Source: Staphylococcus xylosus NJ (GTDB taxonomy: Bacteria > Bacillota > Bacilli > Staphylococcales > Staphylococcaceae). Taken from it: 64,000 nucleotides of DNA. The position numbers and the translations under genes were made by a program. The DNA is taken from NCBI RefSeq assembly GCF_000338275.1, contig NZ_ANMR01000020.1, positions 1 through 64,000 of the forward strand. The letters are read 5' to 3'. The notes under the pieces are model-generated. The model saw nothing but the letters and a program-made list of their open reading frames with translations, made no database searches and was not told the origin of the DNA. Shown here in pieces: positions 48,489 through 59,255 of this stretch (position 1 is the stretch's first letter; the number at the start of each line of letters is the position of its first letter).

Positions 48489-48544
48489 TGGGGTGGGACC
48501 GTGAAATATTTTTAAATAAATTAGATTCCTTTCCCACTCCTTTT
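48489..48544 (+). terminator. Second hairpin, GGTGGGA/TCCCACTCC type
   Basis: GGGGTGGGA and TCCCACTCC pair across about 35 bases, followed by TTTTT. It may be a back-up terminator. Confidence 0.5.
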
Positions 48545-48781
48545 TCTAATATGACTAATAAATGTAATCTTTCTAAGAGTTCTGTTATTATTAAAGTATT
48601 AAAGGTAGTAATTAATATACAGTATTTAATTATAACTTAAAGCATTACTACAATAATATCATATTATTACTATAATAATATTTAAATTAAAGTAGTGAAA
48701 AGTGGGTATATATTTATTGATGCTTTTAAGTATGCTATCATTAATAATGGATATGTTAATAATTTATTGAGGTGAAACAGA

Positions 48782-48952
48782 ATGTGGAATTTTATTAAAG
48801 GTTTATTTAAATTTGTATTCGGTACAATCCTTACTGTATCATTAGCAGCAGGAATTGGTGCAGTTGTGTTCGCTTATATTTTCAAAAAAGACTTTGAAGA
48901 TATTGAAAGTAAAACAAAAGAGATTGTTTCAGATATCGAATCTAATAATTAA
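48782..48952 (+). CDS. Small membrane protein, 56 residues
   Basis: One membrane segment (about 8-33, VFGTILTVSLAAGIGAVVFA) followed by an acidic amphipathic helix (KKDFEDIESKTKEIVSDIE). GAGGTG lies about eight bases before the ATG, and a perfect terminator follows, so the gene is complete and single. I do not recognise the function. Confidence 0.7.
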   Translation: MWNFIKGLFKFVFGTILTVSLAAGIGAVVFAYIFKKDFEDIESKTKEIVSDIESNN

Positions 48953-48956
48953 ATTA

Positions 48957-48993
48957 TTAATAGAACACTTTAGAGTGTTCTATTTTTTTTATG
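48957..48993 (+). terminator. Terminator
   Basis: AATAGAACACT, TTAG, AGTGTTCTATT and a T8 run, seven bases after the small membrane protein stop codon. Confidence 0.9.
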
Positions 48994-49126
48994 AATATCG
49001 GTAGTGATTATTTGATGAGACAATTAGTTGTTCTTTCGTAATAAACATGAGCTTAGTTGAACTCCCCAAAGTTATATTAGTGAAATAAGTCTAAGTATGA
49101 GATTTTGTAGTATAAGAACTTAGGAG

Positions 49127-49537
49127 TTATGGATTATATGGATTAATGCGAGTGATATCAAAAAGTGATAATTTAATAACTTCTGATTTGTTTAGCGAAT
49201 AGCCTTCTAAATACATATGAACCATGTCTATATTCTTAATTTTTAATGTTATGTGTTCTAGCCATCCGGATTGGTAATATTCAATTGTGATATGTTGTTC
49301 TGTATGTAGTGCTTGATGAAGTTGTAAGTTAAGTTCATTCAATTGATCGTCCGATAGTGTTGGGCGATCAATTTTATTTTGATCAATCAAATATTGCTGT
49401 ATGGTTTCGAATTGTTCCGGTAAGGTAGCGAAGGGTTGCCATTTAACCATGCCACGACCTTTGGGTATATTTGGATTTAAATATTCTCTAGGGATATTTC
49501 TATAATCAGTTTCGTTCTTAAATTCTTTCGGAATCAT
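49127..49537 (-). CDS. YolD-like protein
   Basis: 136 residues. RGMVKWQPFATLPEQFETI near 28-46 is the YolD family signature, followed by beta-rich C-terminal sequence. In Bacillus, YolD proteins are often next to Y-family DNA polymerases and SOS-controlled; no polymerase and no clear LexA box is seen here. AGAGGTGA precedes the ATG. Monocistronic. Confidence 0.85.
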   Translation of the reverse strand: MIPKEFKNETDYRNIPREYLNPNIPKGRGMVKWQPFATLPEQFETIQQYLIDQNKIDRPTLSDDQLNELNLQLHQALHTEQHITIEYYQSGWLEHITLKIKNIDMVHMYLEGYSLNKSEVIKLSLFDITRINPYNP

Positions 49538-49659
49538 TTTATCACCTCTATATCATTATAGAACATATGTTCGATTTAGTGAAGTGATAATTCATTATAT
49601 TGTATTTGTAATAAATCTCTATTAAAATGAAACTATCATAATATGGAGGGGTTTTCATA

Positions 49660-50700
49660 ATGACGATAGGTTATATCGGTACTTATACAAAAAAAGAAGG
49701 TAAAGGGGTCTACCGTTTCCAACTTGATGAACAAACAGGGAAAATAATTGAAGTTGAAACTGGTTATGAACTAGAAGCCTCAACTTATTTAAATCAACAT
49801 AATTCATTTTTATATGCAATAAATAGAGAGGGCGACAACTGTGGTATCGCTAGTCTTAAAATAGAGGAAGATGGCAAGTTAAGCCTCATTAATAAATGTT
49901 TAGCGTCAACAGCTGGTACTGGTTGTTATGTTGCAGTATCGCCAGATGGTAAATATATTTTTGAAACTGTTTATGGTGCAGGATTAGCGCGTATATATGA
50001 AGCAAATCCATATACGGGAGAAATTGTTCGACTTATACAGGAATTAGCGCATGATTTTCCAACTGGTCCGTCAGAGCGACAAGATCATGCACATATTCAT
50101 TTTATGGATATTACACCAGATAAAAAATATGTAGTGGCGATGGACTTAGGTACGGACAAATTAGTGACATATGAGTTTGGTGATGAAGGATACAGTGAAT
50201 ATGCTGTGTTTGATTTTGAACCAGGTGATGGACCTAGACATATTACCTTCCATGAAAATGGTGAATATGCCTATGTAGTTCATGAAATATCAAATATTGT
50301 AAGTACAGTAAAATATGAAGATGGTAAATTTACAGAAATAGAACGTCATTTGACGATACCAGAAAACTTTGAAGGCGATACAAAATTAGCAGCAGTGAGA
50401 TTATCAAAAGATCAAAAATTCTTATATATTAGTAATCGAGGTCACGATAGTATTGCTATTTTCAAAGTAGCTGATGAAGGCGACATGATTTCATTAGTGG
50501 ATATTGTATCAAGTGGCGGGGAGTTTCCACGTGATTTTAACATTACTGATTCAGATGATTATTTAGTATGTGCACACCAAGAAGGTGATTATGCACTTAC
50601 TGTATTTAGACGTGATAAAGTAACAGGTGAACTAGAAAAAGTAGACGATAAATACACTGCGCCTGAAGGTGTTTGTGTACAGTTTTTAAAAGAAATATAA
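49660..50700 (+). CDS. pgl: Lactonase, 6-phosphogluconolactonase type
   Basis: Seven-bladed beta-propeller lactonase (YkgB/Pgl family), 346 residues: [17 protein letters not shown] at the start, [17 protein letters not shown] near 140, and [18 protein letters not shown] near 187. It would hydrolyse 6-phosphogluconolactone in the pentose phosphate path; S. aureus has an equivalent. TGGAGGGG precedes the ATG. Confidence 0.88.
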   Translation: MTIGYIGTYTKKEGKGVYRFQLDEQTGKIIEVETGYELEASTYLNQHNSFLYAINREGDNCGIASLKIEEDGKLSLINKCLASTAGTGCYVAVSPDGKYIFETVYGAGLARIYEANPYTGEIVRLIQELAHDFPTGPSERQDHAHIHFMDITPDKKYVVAMDLGTDKLVTYEFGDEGYSEYAVFDFEPGDGPRHITFHENGEYAYVVHEISNIVSTVKYEDGKFTEIERHLTIPENFEGDTKLAAVRLSKDQKFLYISNRGHDSIAIFKVADEGDMISLVDIVSSGGEFPRDFNITDSDDYLVCAHQEGDYALTVFRRDKVTGELEKVDDKYTAPEGVCVQFLKEI

Positions 50701-50746
50701 AATTGGAAGTTTGTTAAATGACTCAATTACTAACTTAATAACATAA

Positions 50747-50788
50747 AAATGCGCCTTTCCCAAATGTAATGGGAAGGCGCATTTTTAT
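50747..50788. terminator. Bidirectional terminator
   Basis: AAAATGCGCCTTCCC-type arms (AAAATGCGCCTTTCCC and GGGAAGGCGCATTTTT) around a short loop, between convergent genes. Confidence 0.92.
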
Positions 50789-50812
50789 GTTATAGAACTT
50801 TCATAAACAGAG

Positions 50813-52192
50813 TTACTTATTAAAGAAGGTCTTAATATATTTAAATTTACCTTTGTATGGTGGGAACAATAAACTAGATTCAAGTCGAGTTGATTTAAAA
50901 ATATATGATTTGTCATGACTAAATGTATCGAAACTGTATTTACCATGGTATTGACCAATACCAGATGCGCCAACACCACCAAATGGTAAGTTTGAATTTG
51001 CCAATTGCATTAAGGTATCGTTAATTGCGCCCCCACCAAATGATATTTCATTTAATACACGTTCTGTTGCATTTTCATCTTCGCTAAACAAATATAAACT
51101 TAGCGGTTTAGGTTTGGAACGTATAAAATCAATAGCTTCATCAAAATCATCATACGTAATGATTGGTAAAATAGGACCGAAAATTTCGTCTTCCATTATT
51201 TTAGCATTAAAAGTAATACCATCTAATAGTGTAGGAGCAATGTACCTTTCATCTTTGTTTGATTTACCACCAAAGGCAATCTCAGCATGATGAATCTTTA
51301 ATAAATTATCTAAACGACTAAAGTGTTTATGATTTACAATACGTCCAAAATCAGGGCTTTCCTGAATGTCGTTACCGTAAAATTCGGTAATGGTTTTTTT
51401 TAGCGCAGCGATTAATTCATCCTTCACTTTACGATTCACAAGTATATAGTCAGGAGCAACACAAGTTTGTCCAGCATTTGTAAATTTTCCAAAACTGATA
51501 CGTTCACTTGCGACTTTAATATTTGCTGTTTCATCAACAATTACTGGAGATTTACCGCCAAGTTCTAACGTTACAGGAGTTAAATTTTTACTTGCTGCTT
51601 GATACACAATTTTACCAACTTGTTCGCTACCTGTGAAAAAGATATAGTCAAATGGTAATTGAATTAATGATTGCGTAGTTTCAGCATCACCTTCACAAAT
51701 ACTAATATATTCAGAATCGAATACATCTTCGATTATATGTTTAATAACTTCTGAGATGTTTGGCGTGAATTCAGAAGGTTTGAGTATGGCAGTATTTCCA
51801 GCTGCTATAGCGCCAATAAGTGGCTCAATTAATAATTGGAAAGGGTAATTAAAAGGTCCAATTATTAAAACTGTGCCATAAGGCTCTTTTAGGATATAGC
51901 TTTTAGTTGGAAACATATAAATAGGCGTATTGACTTGTTTCCTTTTAGCCCAATTTTTTAGCTCTTTACGAGCATTTTTAATATTTTTTAAAGTGAAGCC
52001 GATTTCTGTAGCATAAGCTTCAACTTTATTCTTACCTAAATCTTTTTGAAAAGCCTCTAATAAGGTGTCTTCATGATTTTTGATACTTTTACCTAAAAGC
52101 TTAAGTTGTTTTCTTCTGAATTTTAAATCTTTAGTAACGTGTGTTTTAAAATATTGAGTACTATTGTGGAAAGTTTGCTCTATTGAATTCAA
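50813..52192 (-). CDS. Aldehyde dehydrogenase, class 3 type
   Basis: 459 residues. GPFNYPFQL near 124, FTGSEQVGK near 190, the general base in LELGGKSP and the nucleophile in GQTCVAPDY near 244 are all present. The short length and C-terminal hydrophobic/basic tail place it with class 3 (YwdH/AlkH-like) enzymes that act on medium or long-chain aldehydes. AGGAGGAATA precedes the ATG. Confidence 0.9.
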   Translation of the reverse strand: MNSIEQTFHNSTQYFKTHVTKDLKFRRKQLKLLGKSIKNHEDTLLEAFQKDLGKNKVEAYATEIGFTLKNIKNARKELKNWAKRKQVNTPIYMFPTKSYILKEPYGTVLIIGPFNYPFQLLIEPLIGAIAAGNTAILKPSEFTPNISEVIKHIIEDVFDSEYISICEGDAETTQSLIQLPFDYIFFTGSEQVGKIVYQAASKNLTPVTLELGGKSPVIVDETANIKVASERISFGKFTNAGQTCVAPDYILVNRKVKDELIAALKKTITEFYGNDIQESPDFGRIVNHKHFSRLDNLLKIHHAEIAFGGKSNKDERYIAPTLLDGITFNAKIMEDEIFGPILPIITYDDFDEAIDFIRSKPKPLSLYLFSEDENATERVLNEISFGGGAINDTLMQLANSNLPFGGVGASGIGQYHGKYSFDTFSHDKSYIFKSTRLESSLLFPPYKGKFKYIKTFFNK

Positions 52193-52233
52193 ATATATTC
52201 CTCCTAGTATGATAGATGCGTTTCGTAGGTATA

Positions 52234-52271
52234 AGTGATAAAAAACTGGAACATATGAACTATGCTCCAGT
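52234..52271 (-). terminator. Terminator of ppaC
   Basis: On minus: ACTGGAGCATA, short loop, ATATGTTCCAGT, TTTTTT. It separates ppaC from the aldehyde dehydrogenase gene. Confidence 0.75.
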
Positions 52272-52341
52272 ATAATGAATTTTTAAATCTAGATATTTAA
52301 TTAAAATCACCTTAAAACTGTACTAATTTAAAGGCGTTTTA

Positions 52342-53268
52342 TTAGTTTAAAGCCTCTGTGATTTGTGGAACTACTTGCTTTTTACGTGATACAACACCAG
52401 GTAAAAATGCAGTATTATTATCAAGCTCTACATTGAAAGCAATGCCAACTTTATCTTTTTCAGCACCAACTACTAAGATTTTAGAGTCGCTATTAATAAT
52501 GTCTGTAACAACTAATACAAATAAATCATATTTTTCATTAGCGCTTACTTCTAACATTTCTTTTTCCAATTCTTCTTGACGTGCAAATACTTCATCAATA
52601 TCAACAGTATTAACTTGTGCGATACGAGTTACATAGTCACCCATGTTGAATGACTTCGCATCCATAGTTAAAATGTCTGTTGCTGATTTTTCTTTAGTAG
52701 AAGCGCCAGCTTTTAACATTTCTAAACCATAAGTTTCTAGGTCAACACCAGCAATTGATTTTAATGCTTCAGCGGCTTTTACATCTTCTTCTGTACAAGT
52801 AGGTGATTTGAACAATAGGCTATCTGAGATAATTGCTGATACCATTAATCCAGCAATCTCTGGTTTGATTTCAAAACCACGTTCTTGATACATTTTGTAT
52901 AAAATTGTAGCTGTACAACCAACTGGTTCAGAACGGTAGTATAATGGTGCTGCCGTTTCAAAGTTAGAAATTCTGTGATGGTCGACCACGTGGTGAATTG
53001 TAGCATCATTAATTGAATCAGCACTTTGTTGGAATTCATTATGGTCTACTAGAATTACTTTTTGATCGGATAAATCATCATTAAGTAACGCTGGTGCAGT
53101 TACATTAAAATGATCTAAAGCATATTGTGTTTCAGGTCCTACTTCGCCTAAACGGTATGCTGTAGCTTCAGTGTTACCTGTTTGTTGTTCGAAATCTGCC
53201 ATGATAATAGCAGATGAAATTGCGTCTGTGTCTGGATTTTTATGTCCGAAAATATAAGTTTTTGCCAT
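52342..53268 (-). CDS. ppaC: Manganese-dependent inorganic pyrophosphatase
   Basis: Family II (DHH) pyrophosphatase; 308 residues. Metal ligands in GHKNPDTDAISSA (near 8-20), VDHNEF (near 74) and VVDHHRI (near 96); the C-terminal SRKKQVVPQ is the substrate-binding DHHA2 motif. It pulls biosynthetic reactions by removing pyrophosphate, including that made by NadE and PncB nearby. AAGGAGAA precedes the ATG. Confidence 0.97.
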   Translation of the reverse strand: MAKTYIFGHKNPDTDAISSAIIMADFEQQTGNTEATAYRLGEVGPETQYALDHFNVTAPALLNDDLSDQKVILVDHNEFQQSADSINDATIHHVVDHHRISNFETAAPLYYRSEPVGCTATILYKMYQERGFEIKPEIAGLMVSAIISDSLLFKSPTCTEEDVKAAEALKSIAGVDLETYGLEMLKAGASTKEKSATDILTMDAKSFNMGDYVTRIAQVNTVDIDEVFARQEELEKEMLEVSANEKYDLFVLVVTDIINSDSKILVVGAEKDKVGIAFNVELDNNTAFLPGVVSRKKQVVPQITEALN

Positions 53269-53323
53269 ATCTAAATTCTCCTTATTTATATAGTTATTAT
53301 TATTCTAGCACGATTTTGCATAG

Positions 53324-53875
53324 TTATTCTACTACAGCACCTAGTGAATTTTTAAAATGATCTAAAGCCCATGCGTGCCCCGAAGGATTAAAGGAAGCAA
53401 CCCCACGATGTGAAATAGTTATTGCGTACCCTAGATTATAAGCGCTAATTGCTGAATGAAGCACGCAAATATCTGTACATACTCCGACAAATTCCAAGTG
53501 TGTAATATTTCTCTCTCTTAGCATTAAATCTAAAGAGGTCCCACAGAAAGCATCATAACGTGTTTTATCTAGGTAATGTATGTGATCATTAAACAAAATA
53601 TTTTGATAGATATCATTCACTTTGCCATAGAGTTCTCTACCAACAGTACCAATAATATTATGTGGAGGGAATAAATTACTTTCTGGGTGATATTTATTTT
53701 CTTCATAATGTAAATCCATCATGAAAAAGATATCGTGTTGCTTTTTATTGTACACTTCAATTCGTTCAACAATATAGTTTTCAATTTGCTGACCTGGAAG
53801 GCCACAAGTTAATTTTCCGTTGTCAGCTACAAAGTCATTCGAGTAGTCAACTACGATTAATGCGCTTTTTTTCAT
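53324..53875 (-). CDS. pncA: Nicotinamidase
   Basis: Isochorismatase-fold amidase, 183 residues, that makes nicotinate from nicotinamide. The triad is visible: aspartate in IVVDYSNDF (D9), a central lysine, and the cysteine in VCTDICVLHSA near 137; metal ligands in MDLHYEENKYHP. It matches S. aureus PncA closely from memory. The ATG at 53875 has GGGAGTG upstream; the longer frame from 53932 adds 19 unlikely residues. It feeds pncB and nadE at 59256-61539. Confidence 0.9.
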   Translation of the reverse strand: MKKSALIVVDYSNDFVADNGKLTCGLPGQQIENYIVERIEVYNKKQHDIFFMMDLHYEENKYHPESNLFPPHNIIGTVGRELYGKVNDIYQNILFNDHIHYLDKTRYDAFCGTSLDLMLRERNITHLEFVGVCTDICVLHSAISAYNLGYAITISHRGVASFNPSGHAWALDHFKNSLGAVVE

Positions 53876-54012
53876 AAGATAAAAACACTCCCAATAAACA
53901 ATATAAAAGTAATTATATACTAAGTCGCTCAATCAATAAAGGGAGCGTAAATGCGTTTGAAAGATATCATTTTTGTTTATTATAAAGTAATAGCTGAGAA
54001 AGGAATTAGCAT

Positions 54013-55101
54013 ATGATAATTAATGCAAAACAATTTGGTTTAAAAGGGAAAAGTAAATACGCAGATACAAGAGCGATGCAAAAAGCGCTAAATTATGCTA
54101 AGAAGCATAAACCAACGACTATATTCGTACCAGAAGGTGAGTATCATATACGTAAACCACTGGTTATATATGATTCAACAACGCTGTTACTAGATGAAGC
54201 GGCAGTACTTAAAAGATGTGGAAAAGATACATTGTTGAAAAATGGACGCAGATTTAAATTGTATTATGGGTATAACGGTAATAGTCATATTCACATATCT
54301 GGTGGGACATTTGATATGAATGGTTTCAAATATCCATATAATAATACAACGGTGTGCATGGGACACGCAGAAGATATTCAGATACAAAATGTAACTTTTA
54401 AAGATGTTGTAGGTGGGCATTGCTTAGATGCATGTGGTGTCAATGGATTATATATCAATAATTGTAAGTTTTTAGGTTTTAGAGATCTAGATGGAACTCG
54501 TTTTTTCTCTGAAGCAGTTCAGATAGATATACAGGTTCCGGGCGCTTTTCCTAAATTTGGTGCTACTGATGGAACAATTACTAAAAATGTAATTATAGAG
54601 CGCTGTTATTTTGGTGATTCAGATACACCAACAATGCAAAGTTGGAATCGTGCAATTGGCTCACATGCCAGCCGCTATGATCAATATTATCAAAATATTC
54701 ATATCCGCTATAATACATTTGATGGATTGAATCAATACGCACTTACACCGTTGAAATCAAAAAATACTTATATTCATCACAATATATTTAAAAATTGCGC
54801 TGGTGGTATAAGATTTTTAGCAGTTAAAGACGGTAAAAATGCTAAAGACTTAAAAGGTATAGAGCGCGGGACGCAAGCTGGCAGTAATTTAAATATTTAT
54901 CAAAATAGTTTCATTGGAGAAATGGATAAAGAATCAATACGCATTCAAAGTTATAACGAGGTTAAACATCAAGCTGTACTTATAGCTGATAATATTTTTG
55001 ATCATTCATCCCAAAGTATGCATTTACAAGATATAGAAGCATTACTACTATTTAATAATAAAGGTAGTGATATTAAAATAAGAAAAGTTCGTGTGGAATG
55101 A
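54013..55101 (+). CDS. Right-handed parallel beta-helix protein
   Basis: 362 residues without a signal peptide. The N-terminus [14 protein letters not shown]...[16 protein letters not shown] is the pectate-lyase-3/GH28-like start; short coils such as [23 protein letters not shown] and [11 protein letters not shown] repeat about every 20-25 residues. Cytoplasmic location is odd for a carbohydrate-active beta-helix. Possible relatives are phage tail-spike-like or glycan-modifying enzymes; substrate unknown. GAAAGG precedes the ATG. Confidence 0.75.
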   Translation: MIINAKQFGLKGKSKYADTRAMQKALNYAKKHKPTTIFVPEGEYHIRKPLVIYDSTTLLLDEAAVLKRCGKDTLLKNGRRFKLYYGYNGNSHIHISGGTFDMNGFKYPYNNTTVCMGHAEDIQIQNVTFKDVVGGHCLDACGVNGLYINNCKFLGFRDLDGTRFFSEAVQIDIQVPGAFPKFGATDGTITKNVIIERCYFGDSDTPTMQSWNRAIGSHASRYDQYYQNIHIRYNTFDGLNQYALTPLKSKNTYIHHNIFKNCAGGIRFLAVKDGKNAKDLKGIERGTQAGSNLNIYQNSFIGEMDKESIRIQSYNEVKHQAVLIADNIFDHSSQSMHLQDIEALLLFNNKGSDIKIRKVRVE

Positions 55102-55237
55102 TTATATTTTTGAAATAAAATCATAAATATTCTTTATATAAGTGATTAAAAATGCTAACCCTATTTAAAATATATTATGTTATACTCTAATAAATTATTA
55201 TGAATATTCAGATAATAATTAAAAGGGGGAAGACATT

Positions 55238-56797
55238 ATGAATGATTTGAATAAAGGGGATATGAGACAATCACATTATTTGAAGTTTTTTTCAAACAAA
55301 AAGGAAAAGAAGTCATATAATGCCGGCCAATTAACAGGTTTAATATTGGGACCATTGTTATTTGCGTTAACGTTATTACTATTTCATCCGGATGATTTAT
55401 CGGGTAAGGGTGTTTATGTTTTAGCAATCACACTTTGGATAGCGACTTGGTGGATTACTGAAGCGATACCCATTGCTGCAACTAGTTTGTTGCCATTGAT
55501 TTTATTACCAATTGGACATGTGTTGAATCCAGAAGAAGTTTCAGCTCAATACGGTAATGATATTATTTTCTTATTCTTAGGTGGTTTTATTTTAGCTATA
55601 GCGATGGAAAGATGGAATTTACATACTCGTGTTGCTTTATCTATTATTAATACACTTGGTACAAGTACTGGGAAGATTTTATTAGGCTTTATGATTGCTA
55701 CTGGATTTTTATCAATGTTTGTTTCTAATACAGCGGCCGTGATGATAATGATACCTATTGGTCTTGCGATTATAAAAGAAGCAAATGAATTAAAAAGTCA
55801 AAATACTAAACCGGAAAGTATATCTAAATTTGAACAATCTCTTGTGCTTGCAATTGGTTACGCAGGAACAATCGGAGGACTTGGTACACTGATTGGCACA
55901 CCGCCTTTAATAATTTTAAAAGGGCAATATCAATCAGCATTTGGTGAAGAAATTAGTTTTGCTAAATGGATGATTATTGGTGTGCCAACAGTAATTGTAT
56001 TACTCTTTTTGGTTTGGATATATATTCGTTATATTGCATTTAAGCATGATATGAAAGAATTACCTGGCGGACAAAAATTGATAAAAGAAAAATTAAATGA
56101 ATTAGGTAAAATGAAGTATGAAGAAAAAATTGTTTCAGTTATATTCTTACTTGCCAGTTTCCTGTGGATCAGTAGAGAATTTTTATTAAAAAATTGGTCA
56201 GTTACTTCTGGAGTTGCTGATGGCACAATTGCAATGTTTATATCTGTTTTGTTATTTCTTATTCCTTCTAACAACAAAGAAAAACATAAGAGGATTATAG
56301 ATTGGGAAGTTGCTAAAGAATTACCTTGGGGCGTTTTAATACTGTTTGGTGGGGGTTTAGCTTTAGCAAAAGGTATTTCAGAAAGCGGGTTGGCAAATTG
56401 GCTTGGTGAACAATTGAAATTAATCGAAGGTGTAAGTCCATTGATTATTGTTCTTGTAATCACAATATTTGTTTTGTTCTTAACTGAAATTACATCAAAT
56501 ACAGCAACAGCTACAATGATTTTACCTATTTTGGCAACACTTTCAGTTGCAGTAAATGTGCATCCGTTGTTACTTATGGTACCAGCAGCCATGGCTGCTA
56601 ATTGTGCATATATGTTACCGGTTGGAACACCACCAAATGCTATTGTATTTGGTACGGGTAGAATAAGCATCAAGAAGATGGCATCTGTAGGTTTTTGGGT
56701 CAATTTATTAAGTATAGTTGTAATTGTCCTAGTTGTGTATTTCTTAGTACCACCAGTGTTAGGTATTGATGTTACAAAACCATTGCCATTGAAATAA
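55238..56797 (+). CDS. sdcS: Sodium/dicarboxylate symporter SdcS
   Basis: DASS (DIT1) family transporter for succinate, malate and fumarate; 519 residues with about 11-13 membrane segments. SNTAAVMIMIP near 160 and SNTATATMILP near 420 are the paired Na+/substrate motifs (SNT), and PVGTPPNAIVFG near 465 is the family signature. The sequence is very like S. aureus SdcS. AAGGGGG precedes the ATG. Confidence 0.93.
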   Translation: MNDLNKGDMRQSHYLKFFSNKKEKKSYNAGQLTGLILGPLLFALTLLLFHPDDLSGKGVYVLAITLWIATWWITEAIPIAATSLLPLILLPIGHVLNPEEVSAQYGNDIIFLFLGGFILAIAMERWNLHTRVALSIINTLGTSTGKILLGFMIATGFLSMFVSNTAAVMIMIPIGLAIIKEANELKSQNTKPESISKFEQSLVLAIGYAGTIGGLGTLIGTPPLIILKGQYQSAFGEEISFAKWMIIGVPTVIVLLFLVWIYIRYIAFKHDMKELPGGQKLIKEKLNELGKMKYEEKIVSVIFLLASFLWISREFLLKNWSVTSGVADGTIAMFISVLLFLIPSNNKEKHKRIIDWEVAKELPWGVLILFGGGLALAKGISESGLANWLGEQLKLIEGVSPLIIVLVITIFVLFLTEITSNTATATMILPILATLSVAVNVHPLLLMVPAAMAANCAYMLPVGTPPNAIVFGTGRISIKKMASVGFWVNLLSIVVIVLVVYFLVPPVLGIDVTKPLPLK

Positions 56798-57106
56798 AAA
56801 ATAAGAATCATTTATATTATATAGAAAGCATATCGTATCAAAGTTACTCAACGTAACACTGTGGTACGGTGTGCTTTTTTAATATATATCAAGTTAAATC
56901 AATTTAGTTTGTAAATAACAGCTGTTCAGAATATAGTGAATATAAAATAGACAAAAAATACCGACAAAGTCAGGGGAGACGATGTCGGTATTATGATATT
57001 TACCATTGAATAGTCTTTTTTGACGATAAATAACTTAGTTTAATAGCGTTTTTTAATTTATATTAAATATTGAATTATGAAATATCCTGTTGCTAATTAG
57101 CTTGTA
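56798..57106. other. Intergenic stretch, 309 bases, with one hairpin
   Basis: AATACCGACA (56957-56966) and TGTCGGTATT (56985-56994) form a 10-bp stem around AAGTCAGGGGAGACGA. It has no T-run on either strand. GTAACACTGTGGTACGGTGTG near 56850 is a weaker inverted repeat followed by TTTTTT, a possible sdcS terminator. No gene is seen. Confidence 0.5.
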
Positions 57107-57910
57107 CTAATTCAATTTGTCAAATGAACCTATTATAGTAACTTGGAAGTCTAAAGTATTGAGAATTTTAATTACTTTAGATAAATCTTCTGTTATTGGT
57201 GTGTCTGCTTGGACAAAAAAGTGATACATACCTAGTTGAGTTTTTAATGGTCTAGATTCTATCCAAGATAAGTTAATATTAAACAATACAAACGTATTTA
57301 ATATACTAGCTAATAACCCTGGCTTATCGAACTGAGGAGTTATAAGTAACATAGTATCGCTAGCATTTTCTATATGACGTGGTTGGTTACTAACGACTAA
57401 AAAGCGAGTAACGTTATGTGGATAATCTTCTATATTTTGCTCTATAGGTGAATAGCCATACGTTTCTCCACTGCCAAGTGGTGCAATAGCACCGACGCCA
57501 TTCTTAATCATATCTAAGCTTTTAATTGTGCTATCTACGTAATCAATCTCGAAACCATATGATTGGATATATTTACTAGTTTGACTAATGGCAGGTCCAA
57601 TAGAATAAACTTTTGAAATATCGTTCACAGAAGCGCCATCAACACCATATAATGCAAATTGAATATCTAAATGTAGTTCGCCTTGTGCGTAAATATTTTG
57701 TTGTGTTAATGCATCTGCAACGATATTGATAGTACCCTCTATTGAATTTTCAATTGGCACAACAGCTATGCTATCGTTGTCTTCAGATACAGCCGCAACT
57801 ACCTCATATAAATTAGACTTTGATACATAATCTATGTCTGTTTCTGATTGATATTGTGTTGCAGCTAAGTAGGAAAAAGTTCCTTTTGGACCTAAATAAT
57901 AAAGTTTCAT
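57107..57910 (-). CDS. pheA: Prephenate dehydratase
   Basis: Makes phenylpyruvate from prephenate for phenylalanine. 267 residues: GPKGTFSYLAA at the start, PIENSIEGTINIVAD near 52, NVTRFLVVS near 166 (the catalytic TRF), then an ACT domain with the phenylalanine-binding ESRPLK near 216. No chorismate mutase part is fused. It lies 39 bases after nos on the same strand, as in S. aureus. Confidence 0.95.
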   Translation of the reverse strand: MKLYYLGPKGTFSYLAATQYQSETDIDYVSKSNLYEVVAAVSEDNDSIAVVPIENSIEGTINIVADALTQQNIYAQGELHLDIQFALYGVDGASVNDISKVYSIGPAISQTSKYIQSYGFEIDYVDSTIKSLDMIKNGVGAIAPLGSGETYGYSPIEQNIEDYPHNVTRFLVVSNQPRHIENASDTMLLITPQFDKPGLLASILNTFVLFNINLSWIESRPLKTQLGMYHFFVQADTPITEDLSKVIKILNTLDFQVTIIGSFDKLN

Positions 57911-57949
57911 TTGACGTTACCCCTTGTTTATATGTGTGTGGTAGGGTCG

Positions 57950-59014
57950 TTAATGAAATGGACAACCATTAGCTTCTGTTTTTTTATAAAAGAAATTAGG
58001 CTCTTTCATAACATTTTTATATCCGTGATGATAATTGGATACTAATGTGGGTGACAGGGAAGGAGCTAACCATGACCATTTACCAGTAACTTCTCTACCA
58101 TTTCTTGTTTCGTTTAGTTCGAATCTTTCAAATTGCTTCGATGCAGTGAGATGATCAACAATAGATACCCCAGATTTTTTAAAGGAGTGATAAACTGCAT
58201 AATTCAATTCGACAAGTGTGCGATCTTTATTGAAAGAATTATTCTTTAGTGTATCAAATTCAAACGCTTCTGCAACACTTTCTAATAAATTATAACGATA
58301 AGAGTCTGTAAAATTACGTACAGCTATTTCATTTACCATATACCAACCATTAAATGGTGCAGTTGGATATGTAATACCGCCAATCTTTAGATCCATGCTA
58401 GATATGATTGGTACCGCGTACCATTTTAATCCAAGTTGCTGTAATTTTGGAAAATGGTCATGTTCAATTATAACTTCTTTGATTAAGTGTGGTTGATATT
58501 CATGATATTTCATTGCCTCATTAGGCATTTTATAAATTAAAGGTAAAATATCGAAGTCAGTATGTGAACCATGCCAGCCAAGATGTTCAGCAAGTTGGGT
58601 AATGCTTTTCTCTGCGGGGTCACCTATATCTTCATAACCTGCATATCTGATTAATTGATTATTAAATATTTGAGGAGGATTATCCTTCGAGAATATTGTG
58701 ATATAGGGTTTTATTTTTCCGTTATTTGTCGCTGTTGCAATATGGTTTTCTATTGCATTAATAAACTCATTTTCAGATTGTATGTGTCTTGCATCAACAA
58801 CAGTTAATGAATCCCAAAAAAATCGTCCAATACAGCGATTGGAATTACGCCAAGCCATTTTCGTTCCATAAGTTAATTCTTCTGCAGTATGTTCATAAGT
58901 TCCGGTTTCTTCAATGGCACACTCAACTTCTTTAATTCTTTTTGAAATGCTTTGATTATCATAATTTAATTCTTTATACATCGTGTCGATGAAGGATTTT
59001 GCTTCTTTTAACAT
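57950..59014 (-). CDS. nos: Nitric oxide synthase oxygenase
   Basis: Bacterial NOS: the haem/arginine oxygenase domain alone, 354 residues, which must borrow electrons from a cellular reductase. The haem thiolate is C61 in [26 protein letters not shown] near 235 and TYPTAPF are the arginine/pterin site. In S. aureus bNOS protects against oxidative stress and supports respiration. Upstream 240 bases are shared, divergently, with pncB. Confidence 0.96.
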   Translation of the reverse strand: MLKEAKSFIDTMYKELNYDNQSISKRIKEVECAIEETGTYEHTAEELTYGTKMAWRNSNRCIGRFFWDSLTVVDARHIQSENEFINAIENHIATATNNGKIKPYITIFSKDNPPQIFNNQLIRYAGYEDIGDPAEKSITQLAEHLGWHGSHTDFDILPLIYKMPNEAMKYHEYQPHLIKEVIIEHDHFPKLQQLGLKWYAVPIISSMDLKIGGITYPTAPFNGWYMVNEIAVRNFTDSYRYNLLESVAEAFEFDTLKNNSFNKDRTLVELNYAVYHSFKKSGVSIVDHLTASKQFERFELNETRNGREVTGKWSWLAPSLSPTLVSNYHHGYKNVMKEPNFFYKKTEANGCPFH

Positions 59015-59255
59015 ATAAACACCTCAATTAAGATTATAAATCATTTTTGAGTTTTTATAATCTTATATCATATAAATGTCACGACATTGTCGTTAGTCAT
59101 GTCACATTTTAAACAAATTTAAATCATAGATTAAATTGTATATGAAAAAAATATAATCTTATGTTGAATTTTCCAGTATATTTAAGTCCTCTTTCATGTG
59201 CTATCAAGCTTTCATTTATGCTAAACTAATGGAAAAGCCGATTGGAGAGATGGTT

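Noticed and set aside
56029-56811. 260-codon frame antisense to sdcS
   Set aside because: Shadow of a strong coding sequence; no start signals or recognisable domain.
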